Below are positions 16,998 through 26,750 of a DNA stretch of 64,000 nt, in pieces. The DNA comes from JAFDZO01 sp044226845 (lineage in GTDB: Bacteria; Bacteroidota; Ignavibacteria; Tepidaquicellales; Tepidaquicellaceae), in NCBI GenBank assembly GCA_044226845.1, contig JBGAGG010000003.1:186001-250000 (forward strand), given 5' to 3'. The notes under the pieces were generated by a model. It was not told the origin of the DNA. It ran no database searches and saw only the letters and a program-made list of their open reading frames with translations. Made by a program: the position numbers and the translations under genes. Each line of letters opens with the position of its first letter. Positions within the stretch are counted from its first letter, which is position 1.

Positions 16998-18143
16998 TTA
17001 TAAAGTACCTCTTAGCTCTTGTTCTCTTTCAATAGCTTCAAATAAAGCTTTGAAGTTTCCTTTTCCGAAACTCTTCGCCCCTTTTCTTTGAATTATTTCT
17101 AGGAATAATGTAGGTCTGTCCTCAATTGGTTTTGAAAATATCTGCAATAAATATCCGTCTTCGTCTCTATCTACAAGCACTCCGAGTCTTTCCAAGTCCT
17201 CAATATTCTCATCAATTTTTCCAATTCTGTTTTGAAGTTCAGTATAGTAAGTTGTCGGGACTCTTAAAAACTCAACTCCTCTTTTTTGCAGTTCGTTTAC
17301 AGTGCCAAGGATATCACCGGTAATTAAAGCAATGTGCTGAGCGCCTGCCGATCTATAGAAATCCAGATATTCTTCTATCTGTGATTTTTTCTTTCCGGCT
17401 GCCGGTTCGTTTATAGGGAATTTAATTCTTCCCGAACCGTTCTGCATTACCTTGCTCATTAAAGCGGTATATTCCGTAGAAATGTCTTTATCATCAAAGG
17501 AAATCAACTGATTGAATCCCATTGTATGAGCGTAAAATTTCATCCACTCATTCATCTTGCCTAGCTCAACATTTGCAACAATATGGTCGATAGCTCTTAA
17601 GCCGGTAGATTCAATTCCCTGCACAGCTCTTTTACCTGCGGGTATATATCCGGGAAGGAATAATCCTTTATAGTTTTTTCTTTCAATGAATGTATGAATG
17701 GTATCACCGTAAATTTTAATTGCCGATTTTATTATATAGCCGTCTTTGTCTTCAATTTTCACAGGAGCGAGATGAGGCACAGCACCTCTTTTAGTTGTCT
17801 CTTCAAAAGCGCTTGTTGCATCATCAACTTCAAAAGCAATATCTCTTACACCGTCGCCATGAAGCTTAACGTGTTCAGAAATTTCATGTTCCGGATTTAA
17901 TGCTGTTGAAAGTACAAATTTGATTTTATCTTGTTCAAGAAAATATGATGTAACTTCCTTGTCCCCTGTTTCAAGTCCTTTATAGCCTACTAACTTGAAA
18001 CCAAGTGCATATTGGTAGAAGAATGCGGATTGTTTTGCATTCCCTACATAAAACTCTAAGTGGTCGATTCTTTTTAACGGAAGAAAATCTTCATGCTTAG
18101 AATCGTTTGCAGTTATTACTTCATTTTCAATTGCAGTTTCCAT
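16998..18143 (-). CDS. hpd: 4-hydroxyphenylpyruvate dioxygenase
   Basis: A 381-residue Fe(II) and O2-dependent enzyme converting 4-hydroxyphenylpyruvate to homogentisate in tyrosine breakdown. It has the two vicinal-oxygen-chelate halves. The C-terminal half carries the iron ligands in IDHIVANVE (His about 185), AQHIALITGD (His about 270) and LFLEIIQRKG (Glu about 348), and the family signature QIFSKPIEDRPTLF. Length is normal. No other tyrosine catabolic gene (homogentisate dioxygenase, fumarylacetoacetase) is nearby. The upstream region contains an array of three palindromes spaced by 43 bp, which suggests a dedicated regulator. Confidence 0.97.
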   Translation of the reverse strand: METAIENEVITANDSKHEDFLPLKRIDHLEFYVGNAKQSAFFYQYALGFKLVGYKGLETGDKEVTSYFLEQDKIKFVLSTALNPEHEISEHVKLHGDGVRDIAFEVDDATSAFEETTKRGAVPHLAPVKIEDKDGYIIKSAIKIYGDTIHTFIERKNYKGLFLPGYIPAGKRAVQGIESTGLRAIDHIVANVELGKMNEWMKFYAHTMGFNQLISFDDKDISTEYTALMSKVMQNGSGRIKFPINEPAAGKKKSQIEEYLDFYRSAGAQHIALITGDILGTVNELQKRGVEFLRVPTTYYTELQNRIGKIDENIEDLERLGVLVDRDEDGYLLQIFSKPIEDRPTLFLEIIQRKGAKSFGKGNFKALFEAIEREQELRGTL

Positions 18144-18233
18144 AAACTAAATTTGCTAAAGTTTAGTTGAAAATTAACTTTATTTTAATGCTTTTAAAAG
18201 TCGTATTTTTGTCACAAATTTTTCGGTTCAAAA

Positions 18234-18335
18234 GTAACATTATTGTTACATTTTAGTTTTAACCTTCCATTTCAAAGTTACATTATTGCAACATTTTAGT
18301 TTTAACCCTCAATTTCAGAGTAACATAATTGTAAC
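18234..18335. promoter_or_regulatory. Three palindromic sites at a 43-bp period upstream of hpd
   Basis: Sites: GTAACATTATTGTTAC (18234-18249), GTTACATTATTGCAAC (18277-18292) and GTAACATAATTGTAAC (18320-18335). The starts are exactly 43 bp apart, and the spacers of the first two are almost the same (ATTTTAGTTTTAACC...ATTTCA). About four helical turns would place them on one face of DNA. They lie 91-192 bp upstream of the hpd start and most likely form operator sites for a dimeric regulator; an uncharacterised tandem repeat is the alternative. Confidence 0.6.
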
Positions 18336-18523
18336 ATTTTCAGATCAACTTTTTCAAATATTTTTTCTTTTTGATGAATTTTTGACGGGTTTTTCATTTT
18401 CCGACATTGTTTTTACAATACTTCACTTTTTAAAAATCCGTCATTAGAACTATAACTATGTTGAATAGTTAATACAAATTTATTTCTTTTATTCAGTAGA
18501 CGAGGCTCCGCATATAAAAAAAA

Positions 18524-18559
18524 TCCCTGCCTAAAAATAACAAATTTTTTAAGCAGGGA
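18524..18559 (-). terminator. Terminator after the 995-residue T9SS protein gene
   Basis: On the minus strand the arms GTCCCTGC and GCAGGGA enclose an A/T-rich loop and are followed by TTTTTTTTATATG. It begins 47 bp after the stop at 18606. Confidence 0.85.
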
Positions 18560-18605
18560 CAAGATTCAATTACCTATTACTACTAATAGGCAACATTTTC
18601 AAAAA

Positions 18606-21593
18606 CTACTTGACAAGAATCATTTTTTTAGTCTCGACAAAACTACCTGCCTCTATTTTATAGAAGTAAGTTCCGCTTGCAAAATTGCTTCCGTTAAAAT
18701 CAGCTTCGTAAGTACCTGCGGCCAATTTTTCATTCACAATATTTGCAACAGCTCTGCCCGATATATCGAAGATACTTATTTTAACAAATTCATCTTTAGG
18801 CAGCGCAAATTTTATTTTTGTCTGCGGATTAAATGGGTTCGGATAATTCTGCTCAAGAGAGTACTTTCCGGGAATTCCCGTGGAAAGATTATTAACTCCG
18901 ACCTCAAGATAATTACCTCCTGAGAAACATTTTATTCTTCCGTCTCTGCAGCCGGCAACAGTTTCATTTCCATTCCCGGTAAGCTGAAGTCTGTTGATAT
19001 TATCCAGTCTTGCAACTTTTTCCACGGCGAAATCGGTATTGCCGGAACCAAATGAATAAGTAAATTTCACTGCTCCTGTATTGCCGTTCAATATATAAAA
19101 ATTATTATTTAATGTTCCGCATGCTAGTGATGCTTCCGATAACACTCCCGGACCGGTCGGACCGATTATATCTACTCCCATCACATAACTTGCATCCAAT
19201 CCATTTGTCCAAATCGGAGTTCCATCTCTGGGAGTCATTTTTACAATTTGCTTTGCCCCATTGAAAATCATCATTTCTCCTAATGCAACACCGCCGCTAA
19301 TTGGCCATCCGCCTGGGTGATATTTTACTATTCCACTTATACTTGTGCCGAATCCTGTATTATAAATAGGCACACCTGTTACACCGTTAATCACTGATAT
19401 TGTCGATGTAAACCCTATGAAGCAGGCAATATCTCTAATGGTATCCTGGTCTTGACTTGGAATTGAAGTCATTCCCCAGACTACTGCTGAGGGAACGTAT
19501 GACCAGATCTGTGAACCTGCATTATCATATCCTCTTATTGAGTATGGTCCGCCGCTCTCGCCCATACCTACTGCAAATCCGGCATTAGTTGAAACTAAAT
19601 CATATGAAAAAGTCTGAGGCATTGATACAGAAAGTAAAACCGCGCCTGTTAATCCGTTTAAAATATAAATCGTTTTTCTTCCGGGAGGCGAACCGCCTGT
19701 TCCGTTTGCATCCATCAATACATCTAAGACACCATCGCCGTTATAATCTTTTTCAACTTTAACAACATTAACATCTCCATCACTGAAGCTTACAGAATCA
19801 CCGAACTCCCAGATTTTTCTTCCTGTTCTTCCTGATATACTGTAAACCATTTCATTTCCTCCGCCGCAGCCGATAACTATGTCTTGTACTCCATCACCGT
19901 CAATATCAGACCTGACCTGCATTGCCTGCTCATAAGGAACAGAGCCGGAATTATTGTTATTGTAGCCTGTATTAAATGTCCATAATACATCAGATGTAAC
20001 TGATGAGCCGCCGTTAAAGCAGGTTACAAAATAATTAGATGATGCAACAAGCATATCATTTATACCGTCTGCATTAACGTCTGTAATTTGTTTTATAGAT
20101 GTCGGTTTAAAATTATCCGAGCTTGTATAAGGATTATCAGGGATAGTTCCTTCCCATAATATTTCACCAAGTGTTGCAGTAGAACTTACTGCGCTGCCTG
20201 ATACTCGCAATCTTTGTACGGAACCATTAACTGCATTTGAGTTTAATGATAATGAATCAGAGTAAGATGCCACAGAAGTGGGATTGAACCATACTCTTAG
20301 CTGCTTTGTTTTTTGCGTATCAATTACCAGAGGGAAAGTTAATCCAACTGTATCGAGCCTGAATCTCTGTCCGGCAAAAGTAGCTGATGTAATATTTAAA
20401 GGCTGACTTCCTGTATTCGTAACATTGAATAAATAACCTGATGTACAGCCTGTTCTTCGTGCGCCGTAGTCATAACTTGCTGCGCTCAGTGTCAGATACG
20501 CTCCGCTGTAAACACCTTTACCTTTTAGTGAAATCTGTTTAACCGGTGTACCGCCGTCATTAGATGCTATGTATAAAATTCCTGATGTAGTATCGTATAC
20601 TGTAGGTGTAAATGTTACAGTGTAATTTTTCTGCTGACCTGCTAAAATAGAATCAGGTACATTAGGAGAAATAGTGTATCTCGGATTTGAGATTGTAAAC
20701 GAATTTAATTTAAGAGTTGCTGTTCCAGTATTCTGAATCGTTAGTATCTGAGGATTTGGAGTATTTAAGATTGTATTTCCGAAATTGATAGTTGCGGGCG
20801 CGGTGATAATAGGATTTCCTCCGCCTGTTAATGTATACTTATACAATGAAGAATATGCATTAGCTGTATTGCCAATTCTTTTTGCTACCAGATAAAGATT
20901 GCTTCCATCCCAAACCATTCCTTTTGGGTCATCGTCGCCGTCAGGGTCGGGTCCCGGGAAAGACATCACTGTATCGCCGACTGTACGGCTGTAAACAAAA
21001 ATTCTTTCAGGTTCGCTGTTGAAATTATCATTAACGTAAATAATCGAATCACCTTTGATTGCAATACCCTGCGCCTGTTTGCAGCGAAGCGGAATCGAAT
21101 CTACTTTTAATTTAGTAGTGGTGTTGATTGCGTAAGCCCATGCAAAAGGATATGTAGTTGATTCAGGTGAATAAACGGTGAACCATAGTTTATTTCCTTC
21201 GAGCGCAAGCCCGCCTATACCGCCTGCATAGCTTCCGGTATAAATACTATCTACAATAGCGCCTGCCATATTAATTTTATATATTCTTGCTCCGGCAGTT
21301 CGGAAGTCTTCAGCAATCCAGAAGCCGCTGCCATCCCAGGCCATACCGTGGTTAAAATCTTTCGGAGAAACTATACTGTCCAGAATCACTCCTGTTTTTG
21401 TGACTTTATAAATTTTTGCAGGAATTCCTGTACCATTATAATCTGAGCCAATCCAAAGTGTATCACTCTTCACTGTTATACCCCAAAAGCCATTGTAAGA
21501 ATTATAAAGGGGAAAATTGTAAGTGCCGACTAATGTCTGGCTGAAAATATTCGAGGAGATAAGGATTAATAAAAATAGTAATAACTTTTTCAT
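18606..21593 (-). CDS. T9SS-secreted protein with choice-of-anchor-D and VCBS/FG-GAP-like repeats
   Basis: A 995-residue exported protein. Signal peptide 1-18 (MKKLLLFLLILISSNIFS). Residues about 20-255 look like a beta-propeller (repeated 'GLALEGNKLWF', 'GMVWDGSNLYLV'). About 255-470 are two ASPM-SPD-2-Hydin / choice-of-anchor-D type Ig-like domains (INFGNTILNTPNPQILTIQN; SYDYGARRTGCTSG). About 480-890 holds FG-GAP/VCBS-like repeats with acidic, possibly Ca-binding loops (DVNADGINDMLV, DIDGDGVQDIVI, DYNGDGVLDVL). The last about 90 residues are a T9SS sorting domain (LEQNYPNPFNPQTKIKF to VETKKMILVK). It is predicted to be on the cell surface or secreted, with an adhesion or binding role inferred from architecture only. 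Confidence 0.88.
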   Translation of the reverse strand: MKKLLLFLLILISSNIFSQTLVGTYNFPLYNSYNGFWGITVKSDTLWIGSDYNGTGIPAKIYKVTKTGVILDSIVSPKDFNHGMAWDGSGFWIAEDFRTAGARIYKINMAGAIVDSIYTGSYAGGIGGLALEGNKLWFTVYSPESTTYPFAWAYAINTTTKLKVDSIPLRCKQAQGIAIKGDSIIYVNDNFNSEPERIFVYSRTVGDTVMSFPGPDPDGDDDPKGMVWDGSNLYLVAKRIGNTANAYSSLYKYTLTGGGNPIITAPATINFGNTILNTPNPQILTIQNTGTATLKLNSFTISNPRYTISPNVPDSILAGQQKNYTVTFTPTVYDTTSGILYIASNDGGTPVKQISLKGKGVYSGAYLTLSAASYDYGARRTGCTSGYLFNVTNTGSQPLNITSATFAGQRFRLDTVGLTFPLVIDTQKTKQLRVWFNPTSVASYSDSLSLNSNAVNGSVQRLRVSGSAVSSTATLGEILWEGTIPDNPYTSSDNFKPTSIKQITDVNADGINDMLVASSNYFVTCFNGGSSVTSDVLWTFNTGYNNNNSGSVPYEQAMQVRSDIDGDGVQDIVIGCGGGNEMVYSISGRTGRKIWEFGDSVSFSDGDVNVVKVEKDYNGDGVLDVLMDANGTGGSPPGRKTIYILNGLTGAVLLSVSMPQTFSYDLVSTNAGFAVGMGESGGPYSIRGYDNAGSQIWSYVPSAVVWGMTSIPSQDQDTIRDIACFIGFTSTISVINGVTGVPIYNTGFGTSISGIVKYHPGGWPISGGVALGEMMIFNGAKQIVKMTPRDGTPIWTNGLDASYVMGVDIIGPTGPGVLSEASLACGTLNNNFYILNGNTGAVKFTYSFGSGNTDFAVEKVARLDNINRLQLTGNGNETVAGCRDGRIKCFSGGNYLEVGVNNLSTGIPGKYSLEQNYPNPFNPQTKIKFALPKDEFVKISIFDISGRAVANIVNEKLAAGTYEADFNGSNFASGTYFYKIEAGSFVETKKMILVK

Positions 21594-21717
21594 TAATATA
21601 ATTTTAGGTTTATAGATAAAATTACCTGTTTTAATATTGTTTTGAAAGCAAAAAATAAGGAGAGAAAATAAGCGGGGAATCTCAAATCGTATAAGGGTGA
21701 TTTACAATGATACGGGA

Positions 21718-22080
21718 TTACTTGCAAAAATCTTCACTTAACGATTCAATTATAGTGTCCGGAACGATATCCATATCATATATTTTATTATCTATGGAAA
21801 TCTGTTCATTTATATAATAACTTACTGAATACAAAATGTAAACTTTTTTGGCTGCGCAATCTATTTTAATCTTTTCTTTGGTTTCCTTTTTATTAGCATC
21901 ATCCTTGTAAATCCATCTGAGCCATACTGTAATTGTTTGTCCTTTCCGTATTATACTCTCATTGTTTGAATAAACATCAACGGTAGAATGTGATTGACGT
22001 AATTGCCACTTATCCAAGTTTTGGGCTTTTGATTTTGAACAAACTAAAATCAAAAGTATAAAGAGAAAAAAATATTTCAT
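21718..22080 (-). CDS. Small secreted protein, possibly surface-adhesin-E-like
   Basis: A 120-residue protein with a signal peptide (MKYFFLFILLILVCSKSKAQ, cleavage about 20). The mature part has the pattern VDVYSNNESI..., ITVWLRWIYKD, KEKIKIDCAAKKVYIL. This recalls the short 'surface-adhesin E'-like periplasmic proteins (a W at the start, a VW strand, then a DC motif), but the resemblance is weak. Two cysteines, in DCAAK and at the very end (DFCK), could pair. It lies between two T9SS cargo genes but has no sorting domain itself. Spacing of 124 and 155 bp suggests separate transcription. Confidence 0.6.
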   Translation of the reverse strand: MKYFFLFILLILVCSKSKAQNLDKWQLRQSHSTVDVYSNNESIIRKGQTITVWLRWIYKDDANKKETKEKIKIDCAAKKVYILYSVSYYINEQISIDNKIYDMDIVPDTIIESLSEDFCK

Positions 22081-22165
22081 TAATAGTTAAATTTTATTTT
22101 AATATCGCAAAACAAATCTAAAGCTGAAAATTAATGTATTACAGATATTTTTTTTGTTTATAATT

Positions 22166-22194
22166 TGCCGAAGCGCATTTTAAACGCTTCGGCA
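22166..22194 (-). terminator. Possible terminator after the first metalloprotease gene
   Basis: A perfect 10-bp stem TGCCGAAGCG/CGCTTCGGCA with a 9-nt loop, 42 bp after the stop at 22236. On the minus strand it is followed by AAATTATAAAC, so the T-run is missing; it may be a stabilising 3' hairpin instead. Confidence 0.55.
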
Positions 22195-22235
22195 TCACAA
22201 ATTACAAAAGAACTTTTTTAGCTGGAACTTTAAAA

Positions 22236-24449
22236 TCACTTTATAAGTACCATCTTTCTTGTCTCGACAAAATTATTTGTTTCTATTCTATAGAAGTATG
22301 TTCCACTTGAAAGATAGGAACCGTTAAAATCTGTTTCATAAACTCCCGCCTTTAATCTTTCGTTAACTAATTCACTAACTGCCTTGCCTGATAAATCATA
22401 TACAGTAATTTTTACAAACTCATCCTTAGGTAGCTCAAATTTTATCTTAGTCGTTGGGTTAAACGGATTAGGATAGTTTGTATAAAGCTTATGCTCAGTT
22501 GGAACCACGGATGAAATATTATTTACACCTACAGTATTTGTTCTGATTGTTATTGTTCTTATTTCACTAGCAAGCGAATCTGAGTTAAGATACGTTGCTG
22601 CTGACCATCCGCATAACACTGAATCTCCCGTAAGTCCAAATATGTATGCTGCAAGAGAATCAAGCCTGCTCTTTCTTATTGTTATCTGAGGGATAGTTCC
22701 GTTGGCATCAGATAGAAAAGATAAATACTGTCCGCCTCCCCTTCTTATTTTCCATTTATATGTAATGCCCGTTAACGAGCCTGCTGATGTCCAGCTAAAT
22801 ATTACTTTAGATGTATCTGCAGGAGTAGTAAACATTGATATTCCTGTTGCAGGAGCAGTAAGATTTATGTTAGTAAGAGTAGCTTTAATTCTGAAAGTGC
22901 CGTCAACAGTATCGGCTAAAGAAGGATTGCCTGCATCATAAATTTTTATTTTACAATTTTCTGATGTTGGTATATAAGGCACTGTCCATACAAGATATCT
23001 TTGCTGAGCGGAAATGCCTGTACCAAGTGATGACCATGTAGTACCGCCGTTAGTTGTTAGCTCTATGTTAAAATTCCCTGCCGATGAAGTCCCCCAGTAA
23101 ATATATTGTTGAGAGTTCGTAGCAAAAGTTTCTCCTCCTTGCGGATATGAAAGCAGCAGTTGATTCGGTGCAGGAGACATGCACGGAGCATTTTCAGCAT
23201 TTGTTCTTATCCGTGCTTTAGGAAGAGGTCCAAACCCTAAACGCAAATCTATATTTCCGTTAAGATGACAGTAACTCATTATTGTGCCTGTTCGCGCCTT
23301 TGTCGGGCCGGAATAACAACTGCCTTCAGGTCTGTAGCAGGTATCTATTGGTCCACCGGGCCAGCTGCAGCTGAATGTATGAGCGGAGCCAAAGTTATGA
23401 CCAAGCTCATGGGCAACTACCATGACATCCCATGAATAAAGCGGAAGCTGACTATGCGCACCGGAAATATTGCTGAAGCCATATCCTAAACCTGATGACA
23501 GCGGATCGCAGAGTACGTCAAGATATGCAATACCACCAAGGCCGCCTGACCTTCTTGTAATGAAATGAGCAAGCGTTCTGGGCACTGCTGAAAAATTTGC
23601 ATTCCAGTGGTCAACGAACTGGTCAAGTAAATCACCTGATGTTGCGCCTGTATACGGGTCAGTTGTTGTCCATATATGAATATAAGGCACTACTAATTTT
23701 ACATTGATATCACGATTATAAATTGCCGATACAATACTCATTAGTGCAAGAGTACCTGCAGTAGTATTCGATACTGACGAACCGTAAGTAGCGTACGTTA
23801 TCTTATCAATTTCCAGAGCAATATTTGCCTGCAGAAATGTATTTGTTACAGCTTCCGGATTAGTGTTTTGTATTTTGTTTTTTACATCTTCGGGTAGTGC
23901 TAACATTTCAGAACCGCATGCGAAATCATTTTTAACTCTCAGCTTATTATTTTCATACAGAATACACTCATTTGATAAACTGTTATCACCGAATGTAGAC
24001 AGTGTATAACTGTTACTTTCCGTAAGAAGAATCCCTTTTACAAAAATATCTGAAATACATATAACAGCCATTGAGTTTACATCATTATTGTAAATTCCTT
24101 TATAACATTTAAAAGGAATATTATCCGTAAATCTTTTTTCTCCTTCATCTGTCATAACACTTATAATTGCATCAGAGGCAAGAACATTAAATTCGGTTAA
24201 TTTCAGAATTGCGCTTGTACCCTCTGTTAACGGCACGCTGAGTTCAAGATATTGCATCTTTGAATTCAAAATCTGATCGACAGCAGTTTTATTTATTTTA
24301 TAAAACCGAGCATCAGGTGCATCGCTGTATTTATTTTCTAATACAGAAGTGCTTACGCTTTCAACTTTTTCAAAAAGGCTGACACTCTGCGCTTTTATAA
24401 ATGATGGAATTATAATAATTGTGAAGATGAGGAGTAAAATTTTTTTCAT
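22236..24449 (-). CDS. T9SS-secreted metzincin metalloprotease (M12B-like), paralogue 1
   Basis: A 737-residue exported protease. Signal peptide 1-20. A propeptide-like region is followed by a catalytic domain at about 205-420, with the long metzincin zinc site HELGHNFGSAH (about 346-356) and a Met-turn in GTIMSYCH (about 388). Cysteines nearby (FSCSWPGGPIDTC, GSCYSG) suggest disulfides typical of adamalysin-type enzymes. Two Ig-like or fibronectin-like modules follow (about 435-640). The C-terminal about 100 residues are a T9SS sorting domain (LYTNYPNPFNPTTKIKF). It is a tandem paralogue of the gene at 24531-26750. Substrate unknown; exported proteolysis of polymers is the reasonable inference. 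Confidence 0.92.
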   Translation of the reverse strand: MKKILLLIFTIIIIPSFIKAQSVSLFEKVESVSTSVLENKYSDAPDARFYKINKTAVDQILNSKMQYLELSVPLTEGTSAILKLTEFNVLASDAIISVMTDEGEKRFTDNIPFKCYKGIYNNDVNSMAVICISDIFVKGILLTESNSYTLSTFGDNSLSNECILYENNKLRVKNDFACGSEMLALPEDVKNKIQNTNPEAVTNTFLQANIALEIDKITYATYGSSVSNTTAGTLALMSIVSAIYNRDINVKLVVPYIHIWTTTDPYTGATSGDLLDQFVDHWNANFSAVPRTLAHFITRRSGGLGGIAYLDVLCDPLSSGLGYGFSNISGAHSQLPLYSWDVMVVAHELGHNFGSAHTFSCSWPGGPIDTCYRPEGSCYSGPTKARTGTIMSYCHLNGNIDLRLGFGPLPKARIRTNAENAPCMSPAPNQLLLSYPQGGETFATNSQQYIYWGTSSAGNFNIELTTNGGTTWSSLGTGISAQQRYLVWTVPYIPTSENCKIKIYDAGNPSLADTVDGTFRIKATLTNINLTAPATGISMFTTPADTSKVIFSWTSAGSLTGITYKWKIRRGGGQYLSFLSDANGTIPQITIRKSRLDSLAAYIFGLTGDSVLCGWSAATYLNSDSLASEIRTITIRTNTVGVNNISSVVPTEHKLYTNYPNPFNPTTKIKFELPKDEFVKITVYDLSGKAVSELVNERLKAGVYETDFNGSYLSSGTYFYRIETNNFVETRKMVLIK

Positions 24450-24496
24450 GAAAATAATAATGGAATTAATGAGAGTTTAATTAAGGGTAAAAAAAA

Positions 24497-24512
24497 TCCC
24501 GCCGAAGCGGGA
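24497..24512 (-). terminator. Terminator after the second metalloprotease gene
   Basis: A TCCCGC/GCGGGA stem with a very stable TTCG tetraloop on the minus strand and then TTTTTTTTACC. It begins 18 bp after the stop at 24531 and separates the two protease genes. Confidence 0.92.
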
Positions 24513-24530
24513 CTTTAGTAACAAAAAAAT

Positions 24531-26750
24531 TTATTTTATAAGTACCATCTTTCTTGTTTCAACAAAATTATTTGTTTCAATTTTGTAGAAGTAAGTTCCG
24601 CTGGCTAAACTTGCGCCGTTGAAATCAGTTTCATACACTCCCGCTTTTAATCTTTCATTCACAAGCTCTCTTACTGCCTTTCCTGATAAATCGTAAACTG
24701 TAATTTTTACAAACTCATCTTTCGGAATTTCAAATTTTATCTTTGTCGTTGGATTAAACGGATTAGGGTAATTTGTATAAAGCTTATGCTCTGTAGGCAC
24801 AACTGAAGAAATATTATTTACTCCGACAGTATTAGTTTTTAATACTACAATGTTGACATTGCTCGTTGTTGAATCCGAACCAAGATAACCGGTAGCAACC
24901 CAGGCGCAAAGCACAGAATCCTGTGTTAGTCCGTAAGCTACTGCCATGGAATCAAGTTTGCTTTTTCTTATCGAAAATCTCGTAGCAGTGCCGTTTGAAT
25001 CAGAAGCGAATGAAGTGTATGCTCCACTGCCTTTTCTGATTTTCCATTTGTAAGTTATTCCGGGTAATGTACCTGTTGATGTCCAGGAAAAAACTACTTT
25101 CGATGTATCATTCTGAGTTGTAACAATTGTCGTTGGACTGGTCGGAGAAATTGTATTTATTCCGTTCATAACTACTTTGATAGTAAAGTTAGCATTTACA
25201 GAATCTCCTACAGACGGGTTTGACGCATCATAAATCCTTAACCTTGCCGCTGTAGTAGTAGGTATGTAAGGAACTGTCCAGATGTGAAAATTATTCTGAG
25301 CCGGAATATTTGTTGCTGCCGGCAGCCAGGTGCTTCCTGCATTTGTAGAATATTCTATATTCACATTAGATGTCAAAGAAGTCCCCCAATAAATATATAC
25401 CTGAGAGTTTGTGCTGAATAATTCACCGCCTCTCGGATAAGATAATAATAACTGTTCTGCTGCAGGTGACATGCAGGCTGCAATTTCTGCTTCCTGTCTT
25501 ATTCTTGCTTTAGGTAGTGGTCCGAATCCTAAACGTAAATCAATACCTGCTGAAGTTAAGTGGCAGTAACTCATTATAGTACCTATTCTTGGAACTACAG
25601 GACCTGAATAACAACCGCCTTCAACGGTGTAGCATGAATCTATCGGTCCGCCGGGCCATGTACAGCTGTGTGTATGGTTTGAACCGAAGTTATGACCTAT
25701 TTCATGTGAAACTACCATAGCATCCCATGAATAATTCGGCAGCTGATTAATAGGGCCGTCCGTATTACTGAAACCGTATCCATACCCTGCAGCTGTTGAA
25801 GCACAGAGAGCATCAACCCAGGCAATGCCTCCAAGGCCGCCGCTTCTGCGTGTTATAAAATGCGCAAGTGTTCTTGGTGTTGCCTGCATATTTGTATTCC
25901 ACCATGTTCTGAATTGATTAAGCAAAGTGCTGGAAGTTGTTCCTGTGTAGGGGTCTGTAGTTGTCCATACGTGAATGCTTGGAACAACAAACTTAACATT
26001 GATATCCCTGTTGTATAATGCAGATGAAACACCCATTAATGAAAGCACATAAGCTGATACGTTAGGGATGGATTGACCATATAAGTTATATGTTATCTGA
26101 TCTACTTCAAGCGCAATGTTTGCCTGAAGAAAAGTAGTGCTTACAGGACTATCAGGATTAAAGTTAGCCATGCTTCTTTTTGCATCTTCAGATTCGGCAA
26201 GCATATCAGTAGCGCACTTAAAATCATGCTTTGCAACAACTTTATTGTTTGCGTAAAGAATACAGTTATCCGTCATTCTGTTTTCTTCAAGTGTAGCTAA
26301 TGTGTAAGAGTTATTATCGGTGAGCATAATACCCTTCACAAAATTTTCAGCGAAACATAATACAACCATCGAGTTCATGTCATTATTATAAAATCCTTTG
26401 TAGCATTTGAAAGGAATATCCGCTAAATATGTTTTTCTTCCTTCAGCTGTTTCTTCCATTATAACAGCACCGGGAGCTAAAACTTCAAACTCTGTCAGCT
26501 TCAGATTAGCATTAGCGTTGCCCTCAAGCGGAATACTGATTTCTAAATTCTTGTAATCAGAATTTAAAATATGTTTTACTGATTCCTTATTAACAGATAA
26601 GAACTGCGGAGCACTGACTTCTTTAAGATATTTTGTATTTAAGTTATCGAACTGCGTCGGCTGTACTTTCGTAAACAGCGGAATGTTTTCGCAGTAAGAA
26701 CTTACAGGTAAAAACAGTAATACAAATACCAAAAAATGTAATTTTTGCAT
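24531..26750 (-). CDS. T9SS-secreted metzincin metalloprotease (M12B-like), paralogue 2
   Basis: A 739-residue exported protease, the same architecture as its neighbour: signal peptide 1-20 (LVFVLLFLPVSSYC), catalytic domain with HEIGHNFGSNH at about 349-359, a Met-turn GTIMSYCH, two Ig-like modules, and a T9SS domain. The tail (VGVNNISSVVPTEHKLYTNY...) is nearly identical to the neighbour's, while the catalytic and pro-regions are clearly more diverged. Both keep all zinc ligands. It has its own terminator. The pair arose by tandem duplication. Confidence 0.92.
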   Translation of the reverse strand: MQKLHFLVFVLLFLPVSSYCENIPLFTKVQPTQFDNLNTKYLKEVSAPQFLSVNKESVKHILNSDYKNLEISIPLEGNANANLKLTEFEVLAPGAVIMEETAEGRKTYLADIPFKCYKGFYNNDMNSMVVLCFAENFVKGIMLTDNNSYTLATLEENRMTDNCILYANNKVVAKHDFKCATDMLAESEDAKRSMANFNPDSPVSTTFLQANIALEVDQITYNLYGQSIPNVSAYVLSLMGVSSALYNRDINVKFVVPSIHVWTTTDPYTGTTSSTLLNQFRTWWNTNMQATPRTLAHFITRRSGGLGGIAWVDALCASTAAGYGYGFSNTDGPINQLPNYSWDAMVVSHEIGHNFGSNHTHSCTWPGGPIDSCYTVEGGCYSGPVVPRIGTIMSYCHLTSAGIDLRLGFGPLPKARIRQEAEIAACMSPAAEQLLLSYPRGGELFSTNSQVYIYWGTSLTSNVNIEYSTNAGSTWLPAATNIPAQNNFHIWTVPYIPTTTAARLRIYDASNPSVGDSVNANFTIKVVMNGINTISPTSPTTIVTTQNDTSKVVFSWTSTGTLPGITYKWKIRKGSGAYTSFASDSNGTATRFSIRKSKLDSMAVAYGLTQDSVLCAWVATGYLGSDSTTSNVNIVVLKTNTVGVNNISSVVPTEHKLYTNYPNPFNPTTKIKFEIPKDEFVKITVYDLSGKAVRELVNERLKAGVYETDFNGASLASGTYFYKIETNNFVETRKMVLIK

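Larger units (their letters stand above)
18144..18605. other. Intergenic zone between hpd and the T9SS gene
   Basis: It contains the 43-bp palindrome array (18234-18335), a further TTGTTTTTACAAT repeat core (18406-18419) between GACGGGTTTTT and AAAAATCCGTC, the terminator at 18524-18559 and a small palindrome CCTATTA/TAATAGG at 18573-18590. No ORF is credible here. Confidence 0.8.

Noticed and set aside
18234..18362. Possible CRISPR array at the 43-bp repeats
   Set aside because: Only three imperfect units, nothing that looks like unique spacers between constant repeats, and no cas gene. An operator array is a better explanation.
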